Positions 54,961 through 64,000 of a DNA stretch of 64,000 nt are shown in pieces. Each line of letters opens with the position of its first letter. The stretch's first letter is position 1. The notes under the pieces are model-generated. The model saw only the letters and a program-made list of their open reading frames with translations. It made no database searches and was not told the origin of the DNA. The position numbers were made by a program, and so were the translations under genes. The stretch comes from Triatoma infestans. Lineage: Eukaryota > Arthropoda > Insecta > Hemiptera > Reduviidae. The stretch lies in the NCBI GenBank assembly GCA_011037195.1, contig JAAEAF010003513.1:1-64000 (forward strand), read 5' to 3'.

Positions 54961-55904
54961 CTTACAGATTTCTGCACTTTAATTTGTTTTTGGGGAAGAA
55001 AGGGTTGAAGTGTTACCACAATTAAAGTTAAAGCAAAAATACGGACATTAATCAACCACGAGGCTAGAACTTTTATCAATTATTTATAACTTCAGTGTAA
55101 AAGAGATTCGGTTGGCCTTTTAGCTAAGGGATCACCCTGTCAAAAAAAAAAGCTTTTATTGGAGCGATCGATTTAGTGAGAGAGAAGATTGGCTCTAAAT
55201 CATTTGCACTCAATAAATTTGCTGGTGATCAATTCATTTGCGCCAAATAAATTGATTCAAACATTTTTAACTTCAAGTAAATGTTAACTTTTTTCGATGA
55301 TAAATATTATTATTAACTCTGTTCAATATTATAAAACATAGCAATGAGAAATATATTTTCTCCTAAATTTTTTGTTTTGTTTTATACGCACCTATTAAAT
55401 GAGGTCAAAGATCAATCCTTCATTTCTTAAATTAAGACATAAATCATATGGGGGCCCACTATAATTATTTATTAACTGTTTCAGTTTCTATTCTACCAAT
55501 TTAGTTATTATCATTGTTGTGTAAACATTGTTTTGCAGCTTGCAGACTTTATTAACAATTAAACCAATTCTTCTTCTATTTATTAATTCTTTAAAATTAG
55601 ACCATAAGTTTTCTTAATATAATTACAGTAGTTAGCTCCATAATTTATTTATTTATTTATTTCTTCTATTACAATCGAAACATATACAGAAGGGGTTGGC
55701 CTAAAAATAAATAACAAATATAAAAATGAATTACAAAGAAAAAAAAAAAAATTAATATACAATAGATTTAACTAAAAAAAGAATATTTCTACAATAAATT
55801 AAAAAAATTAATAATAATATTTACAAATAATATATTTGAGATAAATTGAAAGTTTCCTGTTTTAAAAAAAGACAAGAAATAAAAATTATCCATAAATAGT
55901 AATA
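54961..55904. other. AT-rich stretch, nothing identified
   Basis: The sequence GGCCTTTTAGCTAAGGGATCA (55115-55135) followed by A10 recalls the 5' end of U2 snRNA but is too short to call. TTTA repeats at 55646-55662. Confidence 0.4.
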
Positions 55905-56095
55905 TATTGCAAATGAGGGGGCGGGTGTTGGTGTATGGTTATGAGATGGACTTGTAAGTGGGAGGACCCCAGTTAGGTCCAGCGTATACTAAAATTTTAT
56001 ATTTGTTTAAAAAATGTAAAGTAAATAGGTGCTTTCCGCCCCCGTCCACGACACACTAATTTGTAGTTGGACGTTAAGCCCGCCTGAAAAAAAAA
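55905..56095 (+). repeat. tRNA-derived SINE 2, copy 2
   Basis: Head GTATGGTTATGAGATGGACTTGTAAGTGGGAGGACCCCAGTTAGGTCC (box A and B-like spacing), then CCCGTCCACGACACACTAAT, GTAGTTGGACGTTAAGCCCGCCTG and an A run. Same tail as 17948-18120. Confidence 0.66.
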
Positions 56096-57145
56096 TATAG
56101 GCATAAAAAAAAAAAATATTGCAAATGAAAACAAATATACATTATCTAGGTGAAAAAAAATAAAATAAACAATAATCAGAAATTTAAAAGCTGGCAAAAA
56201 AGAGGTATTGATTTGGATTGAAAGAGGATTGTGTTTCAACACATAGTTATTTTAAATAATATAATACTAAAAAAAAAGACGGTGAGTGAAAAAATACGAT
56301 TGTGAATGTTGAATTGTGTTTGGATATGTGAGAGTATTGTTTGGTGTGTGTGCAGCTCTAGAAGATCAAAGTGAGAGAAACCTAAGTTATTGTGTGTGTA
56401 ACTTAGTAGTTTGTAATAAAGTAGTGTAGCGTCAACTGGAGTGATTTTTTTTATTTGTTAGACTAATTAGGAAGAATTAGTCTAGACGTATCCCAGCTAG
56501 CACGTAACCATATATTTATAAGCAGCACTCTTGAATCCTAAACAATACTGGCAAATGAAAGGAGAGGTTTAAACAAGCGTTCCAACTTCTTAATATCAAC
56601 ATTCTAAGTATATTATAAATCCTTAGAATTCTTAGTCCTTGAAAAGTGTCTTGGCCTCCTCATCCGAGGGCTTTCCGCCCAGTCTTTTTCTTATTCTGCT
56701 CGCAAACCCACCATCATGTGACCCGCAACCGCCTCAGGTCCTCCTCGAAGTCGTCCTTACATTTCTTCCTTGGTTTTCCTCGTAATATTGGCTCCGGCAT
56801 TCCTGCATGAGCGGAGACATCAAAATTGGCACCATCTAAACAATATATCCTTTAGGATATCTTCTAAACTGACATTTCCTGACATTGACTGTACGTTCCT
56901 TTATCTTTAAAATATTAGAAGACATTGCTAAAATTCCAAATAATTTGGAGAAACATGGTTTCACTCAGAAATGCGATTTCTCTGAATGAGGCGGGGGAAA
57001 TATTAGAGTATTTCGCAATTTTTTCTCAAAAATCATTCCATCATTCTCTTTAAATTTGGTGTGTGCTAACAATATTATAATGGATGTAATAGGTGAAGAG
57101 AATTTGTCTGGTTGATGAAATGAAAGTTGATCTTATTAACAATGG
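56096..57145. other. Stretch without recognised genes
   Basis: A possible HINE-like scrap at 56975-57060 (GCGATTTCTCTGAATGAGG, TTTCGCAATTTTTTCTCAAA). The less AT-rich segment 56640-56830 has no ORF. Confidence 0.4.
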
Positions 57146-57149
57146 TTAA

Positions 57150-57440
57150 CTAATATATTAATTAAGAGACACAGACTGCCTGGACTTTATAATAGAGAAA
57201 TGTTTAAGATAGAGTGGTAATTGGGTAATGACACGTAGTGATTGACTGTATTGAACTGTCCTCAACTATATCGAACTGTATCAAACTGTCTTTCATGAAG
57301 TGTCAGTCGCTATATTTATACAGTTTCTCCCACTCCAATCCGAGTGAGTGCTTTGGTTTGTTTCTCTTCTCTTACTGTCTTTGGTTGCTGATCTCTCTTT
57401 GGTTGCTGTTACTCATACTTGAATAAACTTAGATTTTTTT
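57150..57440 (-). repeat. LTR-like repeat H, copy 4
   Basis: ACACAGACTGCCTGGACTTT, GATAGAGTGGTAATTGGGTAATGACACGTAGTGATTG, GTCAGTCGCTATATTTATAC and TTTCTCCCACTCCAATCCGAG. The minus strand has TATAAATA (57313-57320) followed by TAGCGACTGACACTTC. The plus-strand 62-codon frame inside is spurious. Confidence 0.48.
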
Positions 57441-57524
57441 TTTCTTTTGTCTAAAGTCGTGTCAACAACTGCGGAAACTTTTTAGGTTACTTCAGCTTCC
57501 AGACAGAATTCACTTATTAAAGAC

Positions 57525-57650
57525 AACACAGTCCATCACCGGGCAATGAATTTTATAGGCTCCTATAGAAAAAAAAAAAAAAAAAATCAGGACAGTACTG
57601 GACACGAACCTGAGGCCTCAACGTGGGAGTCCAGCGCGCTACCTTTCTAC
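57525..57650 (-). repeat. tRNA-derived SINE 1, 5' part
   Basis: Minus strand: GGTAGCGCGCTGGACTCCCA, GTTGAGGCCTCAGGTTCGTGTCC (box B), an A/T run and the GCCCGGTGATGGACTGTG block. The 3' third is missing. Confidence 0.7.
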
Positions 57651-58365
57651 CATCCTTTCTTGATCCCTTCTTCAATGATTTTTTGTAACATTTTCCTGAG
57701 TAACTTGGTGGCTACTATTTTTATATAATAAAGAACGGTTTTTTCTATGTAATATTTAGTACTATAAAATTGAGGAAACTTTGTTACTCTCGTGGTGAGG
57801 AAGCAATAAGAAGTTTCCACAGAGTATTTTCTTTTTTTAAAAAAAACTCATTATTAGCTAATAGAAACAGATAACCTTCATCTAGGAATATTGTGTCTCT
57901 ATTGAAAGCAAGGCGCCATCCACTCCATCCACGTGAAGTAAATAAAATAAAGGGAGTTTTTTAAATGATAGTAAATAAAATATAGTTGCTTATAAATAAT
58001 AAAATATAAATGTTAATTGATCGTCAGATCTGTAGAAGTAAACAATTTAGTAATACCACTAATATATATATATATATATATACCTTTCTCACATACTCTA
58101 GTACTGTTTTATTTTCCTAGAATATTTTTATAGCATTGTAATAGTTAAAAATAATTAACAGGTCTGATCTCCTCCTTATATAGGATTTCTCACACACACT
58201 CTCTCTCTCTCTATTCATTTACAACTCGCTAGTGCGCACAAGCAAATCTGATGACATTGAATACAAATAATAATAATAATAATAATAATGAGAAACAACT
58301 AAATAAAATAATAAAAAAAAAATCACTAAATGAGTGGAAAAGCTACCCAGTGGTAGCACTCCAAA
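57651..58365. other. AT-rich stretch with microsatellites
   Basis: TA run (58063-58082), CT run (58197-58212), AAT run (58266-58290). No gene. Confidence 0.5.
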
Positions 58366-58369
58366 TCAC

Positions 58370-58680
58370 TCACTGTCACTTGTAGACAGAAGATCTCGAG
58401 ACCACTGACTTTTTAGACGACGGGAAGGGACTGTCCGGGAGGTTCGAGTGGAGAGATTTCTAGCTAAAGGGTTTTTATATAGTAGGATAGAGTTTTAAGT
58501 GAACTTTTTATAAAAAGTAGAAACAACATCGGTCACGAATGGGATATTAAGATCACTGTGGACTGTAAAGTTCCTTGACTAAGTACGAAGCGTTAACAAT
58601 GGCGCGCAGAATAAAAATTTTTGATTGAAGGGATTGGATTCGTTGAACAGTGGTATGCTTAGCGGATCCCCATAGTTCTG
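58370..58680 (-). pseudogene. Jockey-like LINE C-terminal fragment
   Basis: Minus strand around 58490-58385 reads LARNLSTRTSRTVPSRRLKS, then QWSRDLLS, matching the end of the Jockey-like fragment at 27597-28412 (RRLKRQWPRDLL). Upstream minus text (58600-58500) keeps NVH.DLNIPFV.D-type spacing with shifts. Only the last ~100 residues of the polyprotein remain. Confidence 0.62.
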
Positions 58681-58684
58681 AAAT

Positions 58685-59515
58685 GTGTTTGGATGTGTTG
58701 TTGTTGTAGAGTAGTGGTAGTGTGTAGCACGAGCGGTTTAGTAAAAGGGCTTATAAGTATATATGTTTAAGAGAGTGAAGTATCAGAAATAAGAAACTAG
58801 TCACCACTACTAACAATAAATTTATTTGTAATGTCATATCACTATGATAATAAGAAGAAAGGATATAATTTATAACTAGTGGCTCCAGCCAGCTGCTATC
58901 TTCAGATCAAGAGCCGCGCCAAACAAAAACCTTTTCTAACAAGAGTCAATACACACGGTCAAAGAGAAGCACCGCTAAAAACCCCCCCTAAAGGTGACCG
59001 TGTGTATTGACCCTTGTTTGAAAAGGTTTTTGTTTAGCGCGGCTCTTGTCCTGAAGATAGCGGCTGGCTGGAGCCACTAGTTATAAATTATATCCTTTCT
59101 TCTTGTTATCATAGTGATATGACATTACATATTCTACTAAAATAATAACTACAAGTTATTTACAAGATATTATAAACTTATTAATATATTGCGAAACTGC
59201 TACTGATATTTAGAGAACGATTCCTGAAGCAAGTGTTCTGGCTTTGAAAGCAGAATGCAGACTGTTCCAAGAATGCCCTGCTCTAGCGGGGGATTTTCTC
59301 TTATAAAAGAGTTGGTCTAAGGGATTCTTGTGCCTTTGTTTCTTTAATTGCAATGACCTTATATTTTAGTACCTGACTCTAAATACACTCTTTTTGAAAG
59401 TAAATTCACTATTTATTTTCCAAAACTGCTTCACTTAAATATTGTCAAAATTCACTAAACTATTTTTCAAAACTATTATTTTTGCATTTCTTTCTTCCAA
59501 TACAGTTCTATTCCG
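58685..59515. repeat. Dispersed repeat G, copy 2, carrying a palindrome
   Basis: Matches 25150-25690 on both sides of a 303-bp palindrome: GTAGCACGAGCGGTTTAGTAAA, ATATGTTTAAGAGAGTGAAGTAT and CACCACT to the left; TGTGCCTTTGTTTCTTTAAT, TTAGTACCTGACTCT, CACTAAACTATTTTTCAAAA and TTTCTTCCAATACAG to the right. The palindrome is missing from the copy near 25.3 kb. Confidence 0.5.
58827..59129. repeat. Near-perfect 303-bp palindrome (134-bp arms)
   Basis: Arms 58827-58960 and 58996-59129 have equal length, differ at 7 of 134 positions (about 95% identity) and enclose a 35-bp loop (AAAGAGAAGCACCGC...). There are no indels. More GC-rich than its surroundings (CTCCAGCCAGC, AGAGCCGCGC). A transcript would fold into a long hairpin. 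No ORF. Confidence 0.93.
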
Positions 59516-60460
59516 CAGGACCAGATAAGTTTTAAGTTTGAGTTGCATATTAGTCGTTTGTTTAACAATGTTAGTTTACATCTGTTGTCAATGTCTTTTA
59601 AGCAGTCTAAAGTGGTTGTTCAGTTCTTGTCGTTTCAATCTACTGTGAGGATTCCATGTCAGGCGTTTGTGTGTAGGTTTTAAAATCATCTTCTGGTTAA
59701 TTATTGTTTATATATATATATAATTATTGTTTTTTTTTTGACTGTCAAAATATGTTTATATTTAATTACACTTATAATTAAACACTGCTTTTGATAAGAG
59801 GATCGCTCTGATTCTCAGATTTGAGATTACACCGGAAGTACATATTTTGAGCTACCAAGTTATAAATCAATGTTTGTTATAAAAAATTTCCTTCTTTATT
59901 CAAAACTTTCTCATACAACGATTTTAGACAGTACACTCACCGATAACTGTTCTAGATTCCTATCAGGGCTGGGCGACATTCCAATAAATATTTTTTTGTG
60001 GAAAAATCAATATTTGTTTTTTTCGTTTACCCTTTCGATTTCAATTGGTTTTCTGTAATTCAAAATATGATCTTAAATTTTTTATTCGAATAAAAAAAGC
60101 AATAGCTTTTGCCTGTTCGTTTGGAATTCGTATGCAACTGGTATTTTGCCATTCTACAACTAAGATAATAGTAGAAATAAAATCTGTCTGTCTAACTTAT
60201 TAATTCAAAAATAGGTGAAAATTGTTTTCAGTGATATGTTATTGATAGTAAGCGAGGTTTCACTAAAAATTTCGGACTCATTTTGTAGAAATAACAATAA
60301 CCTTAGTTTCATTTTTGGAAACTTTTGCAAGGATCAAATAAAGAAACTGAAAACTAATTTATAGAAATTTATGCCCTTATGCAATCAAATTAATTGATTA
60401 GCTTCTCTGGATGACTTTATATCTAACCATTAAAAGTAATAACAACAATATACATTGATT
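59516..60460. other. Stretch without recognised genes
   Basis: A TA run (59709-59721); possible HINE-like scrap at 59795-59840 (CACCGGAAGTACATATTTTGAG). No gene. Confidence 0.4.
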
Positions 60461-60461
60461 A

Positions 60462-60680
60462 AGGGTTTAAGCTCGCCGGGTCAGCGCTGGACTCTCTCGG
60501 GGAGGTCGAGTCCAAGCAGTTCCTCTTATATTTTCTCTTCTTAGGGCCTCTACAGTTCACTGTGCGCGGTGGAGCAGTGTAGTCAGTAACAAGAGAACAT
60601 TGTCCGAAGGTTGGCAGTGCACTGAGTAGGGACCGGGCGCCAATGGATACAGACGCTGACGTGCTTGAAAAACAAAAAAA
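60462..60680 (+). repeat. tRNA-derived SINE 1, decayed head
   Basis: GTTTAAGCTCGCCGGGTCAGCG, GGACTCTCTCGGGGAGGTCGAGTCC (decayed box B), CCTCTACAGTTCACTG, GGTTGGCAGTGCACTGAG, GGGCGCCAATGGATACAGACGCTGACG and an A-rich end. Confidence 0.74.
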
Positions 60681-60734
60681 ATCGCAGTTTGCAACCGTCT
60701 AAGACAATTTGAGCACCAACTATGGGAATAAATA

Positions 60735-61060
60735 AGTATATTGTTGTGGTTGGTTCCGCAGAGCTGAAAAGCATCAGAGACATTTTCCGTGGAGCCTGCT
60801 TCATTTTGTGGTCATCAACCGGTTTCGGACGTTCGCCCATCTTTCGGGTGCGTTTGTCAAACAGTGTGATAACATAGATTTGTACAGAGCAAATTCAGTT
60901 TATAGTCAGCGTATGGTCTTTAAATGTTTTTGTTAGGGCCTAACTAGGTCAAGAGCATTTAACAAAAACATTTAATGGCCAGTCAGTGTATAAACTGAAT
61001 TTGTTCTGTGCAAATCTATGTTATCATACAGTTTGATAAACGCGTTCTTTTTGTATTTCG
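60735..61060. repeat. Hammerhead family A, fold-back with one ribozyme arm lost
   Basis: Left arm minus: CATCAACCGGTTTCGGACGTTCGCCCATCTTTCGGGTGCG (about 60813-60852), where the core has decayed (CCGAAAGA) and GTC is GTT. The central blocks ATAGATTTGTACAGAGCAAATTC and their inverted partners (60990-61020) pair; the right arm stops at TTTGATAAACGCG (61045) before its ribozyme. Confidence 0.7.
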
Positions 61061-61365
61061 TACAGTACTTTTTGCGCGTTCATCTCAAATTCTATCATTT
61101 CTTATCAGCAACTATTCCATAGTGGCCCTAAAGCTGATACTTTCGCGTTATTTCGCTCTTTTATAAATTAATAAATAGAAATAATAAGATGGCATGGATA
61201 AATAATTATCAAAGTAAAATCTCCTTCAAAAAACATAGTTATACATCTCCACACATTGATGTTTCCATTAAAAAAAGGAACAACGTTACTTACTAAAGGA
61301 CCGAACATATGTTTTCCCATTCAGGTAGCAATACCCCTCTTATCTTAGTTCCGTCACTACAAAGA
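61061..61365. other. Spacer, nothing identified
   Basis: No supported feature. Confidence 0.4.
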
Positions 61366-61369
61366 CTTT

Positions 61370-61520
61370 AAAATCCAGTGTATCAACTGTATTTGCTCTG
61401 TGCAAGTTTATTTTATTACACTGTTTAAAAAAAAAAATCATCCTGATGATGGGCGAACGCCCGAAACCGGTCGATGACCACAAAAAGAAGCAGCCTATCA
61501 CGGAAAATGTCTCTGATGAT
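61370..61520 (+). repeat. Hammerhead family A, single arm with intact ribozyme
   Basis: ATCAACTGTATTTGCTCTGT, TTATTACACTGTTT, an A run, the ribozyme (61439-61476) and the tail ACCACAAAAAGAAGCAGCCTATCACGG. No inverted partner directly adjoins; the nearest opposite arm is at 60735-60860. Confidence 0.76.
61439..61476 (+). ncRNA. Hammerhead ribozyme motif, family A, intact copy
   Basis: 38 nt: stem I CATC (61439-61442), core CTGATGA (61443-61449), extra T (61450), stem II GGGC-GAAC-GCCC (61451-61462), GAAA (61463-61466), stem III ACC/GGT (61466-61471), cleavage predicted after C61472 of GTC, stem I GATG (61473-61476). Every universally conserved hammerhead base is present and all stems pair. 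The zero-loop stem III implies a dimeric active form. Self-cleavage is a prediction. Confidence 0.83.
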
Positions 61521-61544
61521 AATAAATAAGTAATTTTAATTATT

Positions 61545-61740
61545 CTTTTATGGACTCCCACGCGGAAGACCCGGGTTCGAGTCCAGCTGGGTTAACCTTA
61601 GATTTTTTTTTTGTTCCTAGGTACCTCTACAGCTCACTCGCTGTCCGGTGACGAGAAAACACTGTCCGGAGGCCGGCAGTGCACTGAGCGCCAACGAACA
61701 TAGATGTTGACTCGCCTTAAATTAAAAACATTAAATAAAT
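61545..61740 (+). repeat. tRNA-derived SINE 1 (head truncated)
   Basis: GGACTCCCACGCGGAAGACCCGGGTTCGAGTCC (exact box B), CCTCTACAGCTCACTCGCTG, CGGAGGCCGGCAGTGCACTGAG, GCGCCAACGAACATAGATGTTGACTCGCC and TTAAATTAAAAAC. Box A is missing; the SINE abuts a family A tail. Confidence 0.78.
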
Positions 61741-62550
61741 AAGTTATTATTCTTTTATCAGCATAGTAAGACATGATTTATTTGTTTTACGTATCTTTTT
61801 AATAAGGACCAGTTTTTTTCGGTTTTTCATTGAACAAGTTCCAAGTAGTAAAAGTTGAAAGGAATCTGTGGCATTAATTTAAATGCATAATCCACTTCAT
61901 ATATTTTAGGTATTCATTAGTTTAATGTTTCTTTTGGGTAGTCATGCGGTCATCTTAAGCAACCGCATATGACCTTATTAGCGGATGGTTTTTTTTTTTA
62001 TGAAATTTATAAAACATAATTAATAAAGTTACATTGACAAAAATTAAATTTCATCGATATTTTACGTTGAAAGTGATTGCCCTCATAAATAATTATTATA
62101 GTCAATTATTTATATTTTATCAATTTTCAAACAGATCTTTCATTTTATATAATAAGTAGCAGTATAATTTATTTACGACAAACTTTTTGTTGAGGTGTTG
62201 TTTTCAGCGCCATTTATAAATATACAAGTTAACCTTAAAACACTAATATGGCCGTTATTTAGAAGAAAAATGGAGAAAGAAATGCTGGTGACAAGATTCC
62301 TTTAATAAATGTGACCTTAATCTTAAAATAAAACAGACAGCATAAAAATACCTTCCTATCAGATTATAATAATCCTTGGTTTTAATATGTGAATTTATTT
62401 ATAGTTTTATTTTTTATAGTATTACATAAATTGCAGAAAAAGAAAACAAAGTGTAGTAGTCCTAATAAACGTGACACAGTTGAACTTATATAATAAATTT
62501 AATTTAAATCATAAACAATAAATCATTATCTCTGTCATAAATCCAATTAT
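61741..62550. other. AT-rich stretch, nothing identified
   Basis: No supported feature. Confidence 0.45.
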
Positions 62551-62552
62551 GC

Positions 62553-62867
62553 TCAAACTTTTGTGTCCCAGTCGGAAAAAAAGTGATCTAAAACATTTGA
62601 TGATTTGGAGCATGAAGCAGTGAATGGTTTTCTTTGGCGGATATAGTTAGCTGCGATCTCGAGGGATTGTGAAGTTGTATTTCTTGCTGGTGGGTTGCTG
62701 AAGTATAAAGTATCCTTAATATATAAATCTCGTGAGGATAAAGATCCTTCGAGGACTATTCCTATCAGAAATTTCATGAGGGGGAGTGGTTCTATCATCC
62801 TCCAATATCCGTTATGAATATAGGCTTCTGTAATAGCACCCATCCAGAGTAAAGAGCATGCAATCAC
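62553..62867 (-). CDS. Unidentified 104-codon ORF
   Basis: Opens with MIACSLLWMGAITEAYIHNG and ends SSNVLDHFFSDWDTKV before a TGA at 62553. It is less AT-rich than its surroundings and not repetitive in amino acids. A hydrophobic start (residues 1-15) and an NPPARNTTSQ segment with a possible N-glycosylation site could suit a secreted or membrane protein or a single exon of one, but no family is recognisable. It lies between an LTR-like fragment (62925-63110) and empty sequence, so a transposon origin is equally possible. Low certainty that it is expressed. Confidence 0.3.
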   Translation of the reverse strand: MIACSLLWMGAITEAYIHNGYWRMIEPLPLMKFLIGIVLEGSLSSRDLYIKDTLYFSNPPARNTTSQSLEIAANYIRQRKPFTASCSKSSNVLDHFFSDWDTKV

Positions 62868-62924
62868 AGAAGAGAGAAGAGAGGCCCTCTCTGGTTAACA
62901 GAGACTACTCTCTGACTTAGCCAG

Positions 62925-63110
62925 GCTAGAGTGGGAGAACCCGTGTATATAATCCAATGGGAATCTATCTAAAGAGATGTATCATATACAACCATACAAC
63001 TAAAACACCAGTCATCGCATCGTGTCCTATCATTAATCTCACCATTCATTTTATCTTTTCATTATAAAGTCCAGTGCAGTTAGTGTAAACTTAGCTACAT
63101 TATATTAGTG
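62925..63110 (+). repeat. LTR-like repeat H, plus-orientation copy
   Basis: AGAGTGGGAGAACCCGTGTATATAATCC corresponds to the reversed GGAGTGGGAGAAACTGTATAAATA of 57320, and CATTATAAAGTCCAGTGCAG to CTATTATAAAGTCCAGGCAG. Diverged. Confidence 0.42.
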
Positions 63111-63149
63111 TCAGCATATCTCGTTCATTTATTCAAACTTAATTTCTCT

Positions 63150-63660
63150 CCTCAACAACCCCATTATAGCTTCCAAATCTTTTCTGAGTAATAGCATCGC
63201 AAAGTAATCAGTATGTATAAAGAAATTTGCTCTACCTCCCTATAGAATCTGCAGGCGCTAACAGATTCTAAATCCAGTTTCTTCAGGTATCTTCTCAGTC
63301 CACACTGTCTCTCAATAAAACTTGTTAGTCAAGAAGTATCTTAGCTTGTTTCAGTCCAGAATCTTAATTTTTTTTTTTCCCCACATTTTCAAACTTTTCT
63401 TGGCATGACTGGTCGCTTATCCGGCAAAAGAGTCTCGACTCCATGAAGGGAGTTGCTGCATTTATGCCAGGCGATGCGCCTTCAGCTCATTGATGGGTGA
63501 TGGACTTTCGTTATCCGCAATTCATCCGTAGGTTATCTTATTGCACTGCACGCAACTCAGGCTTAGAAGAATGTAAATCTACAATACATTCCCTTTTTCT
63601 TGGAGTTTGCTTAGGCATTCGCAAATTTTTTCAACTTGTTGGCCCATTGAAATAGTGTTT
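63150..63660 (-). pseudogene. Decayed LINE RNase H and C-terminal region
   Basis: Nucleotide blocks parallel 49410-49800 in the same order on the minus strand: CTTTTCTGAGTAATAGCATCGCAAAGTAATCAG, AGAATCTGCAGGCGCTAACA, CCAGTTTCTTCAGGTATCTTCTCAGTC, CTTAGCTTGTTTCAGTCCAG and CTGGTCGCTTATCCGGCAAAAGAG. Then TTGGAGTTTGCTTAGGCATTCGCA (63600-63623) matches the RNase H block at 42754. Frames are broken throughout. Confidence 0.6.
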
Positions 63661-63754
63661 TAGTGGCATCCTGACTATAGGATAGGATTAAAATAATTTT
63701 TGTTAAGATTCTCTATTAGATGAATTTTTTTCTGAAAAATGCTGATCCCACTTC

Positions 63755-63870
63755 TCACTTCAGCTCGTTGACGGGTGATGGGCAGTGCTATAAGTAACGA
63801 GAGATAATGTCCGGATATCAGTGACAGAGATGCTGACACGCCTTTAAAGAAAAAAAATAAGAAAAAGTAA
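63755..63870 (+). repeat. tRNA-derived SINE 1, 3' fragment
   Basis: CAGCTCGTTGACGGGTGATGG, AGTAACGAGAGATAATGTCCGG and GATGCTGACACGCCTTTAAAG with A-rich tail. The CCGGCAGTG...GCCAAT middle is deleted. Confidence 0.6.
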
Positions 63871-63966
63871 AAAAAAATATAGGTTAAGACAAACCACTTA
63901 TTTTACGATAATTATTTTTTGTTTAACCTCTATTTTCGTGAGTGCCTCAACATAATTCAATTTTCA

Positions 63967-64000
63967 GAGACATTTTCCGTGATAGCCTGCTTCATTTTGT
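63967..64000 (-). repeat. Hammerhead family A tail, cut by window end
   Basis: AGAGACATTTTCCGTGATAGCCTGCTTCATTTTGT is the outer tail of family A in minus orientation; the ribozyme would start about 10 bases beyond the window edge. Confidence 0.75.

Noticed and set aside
55112..55145. GGCCTTTTAGCTAAGGGATCA followed by an A run resembles the start of U2 snRNA.
   Set aside because: Only about 20 bases agree, the rest of U2 is absent, and similar words occur in the tRNA-like SINE head.
57546..57728. 60-codon plus ORF with a Lys run.
   Set aside because: It reads through the A run and antisense of a SINE.

Overview
The window looks like a piece of an AT-rich animal genome, most likely an arthropod and probably an insect. 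It has long A/T runs, di- and trinucleotide microsatellites, tRNA-derived SINEs, several LINE types, and hAT, PIF/Harbinger and rolling-circle-like DNA elements. I found no intact single-copy host gene, no rRNA, no functional tRNA gene and no CRISPR array. Almost every supportable coding stretch is a decayed transposon, so the window reads as intergenic or intronic repeat sediment. The species cannot be named from the sequence alone.

Layout. 0-5 kb: a TA-flanked MITE, an old rolling-circle-like copy, two fold-back elements carrying hammerhead-ribozyme motifs, a 135-bp tandem duplication and a separate minus-strand hammerhead near 4.0 kb. 6-8 kb: the 3' end of one LINE, split by an I-like LINE fragment with a clear 13-bp target-site duplication. 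8.5-13.9 kb: a cluster of about 1-kb non-coding elements with subterminal inverted repeats, an internal AC microsatellite and a terminal hairpin (Helentron/HINE-like), two of them head to tail. 14.7-15.4 kb: a broken reverse transcriptase. 15.7-16.5 kb: a Penelope-like remnant with hammerhead-bearing inverted arms around a GIY-YIG endonuclease relic. 17-31 kb: SINEs, LINE relics (including a Jockey-like RT at 27.6-28.4 kb) and LTR-like pieces. 32.25-32.63 kb: a probable solo LTR with a five-unit heat-shock element and a TATA box. 34.7-37.2 kb: a large MITE, I-like LINE fragments and a fold-back. 38.5-41.3 kb: a decayed hAT transposon inserted into a hammerhead fold-back. 42.6-49.9 kb: a polyadenylated LINE fragment with target-site duplication, a PIF/Harbinger element with TTA duplications and an RNase H relic. 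51-64 kb: more hammerhead fold-backs, a 303-bp near-perfect palindrome, SINEs, LTR-like pieces and two unidentified minus-strand ORFs.

The most interesting signal is the hammerhead ribozyme set. Four diverged repeat families (called A, B, C and D here) share one architecture: CTGANGA, one extra nucleotide, stem II, GAAA, a very short self-complementary stem III, a GTC or GTA cleavage triplet, and a stem I closed by the flanks. Stem I and stem II sequences differ between families while pairing is kept, which supports selection on the RNA structure. Family C surrounds a GIY-YIG relic, so I infer that these repeats are pseudo-LTRs of Penelope-like retroelements or mobile RNAs derived from them. 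Hammerheads in such elements are already known; what may be new is the set of families here, their inverted pairing and the shared extra core nucleotide.
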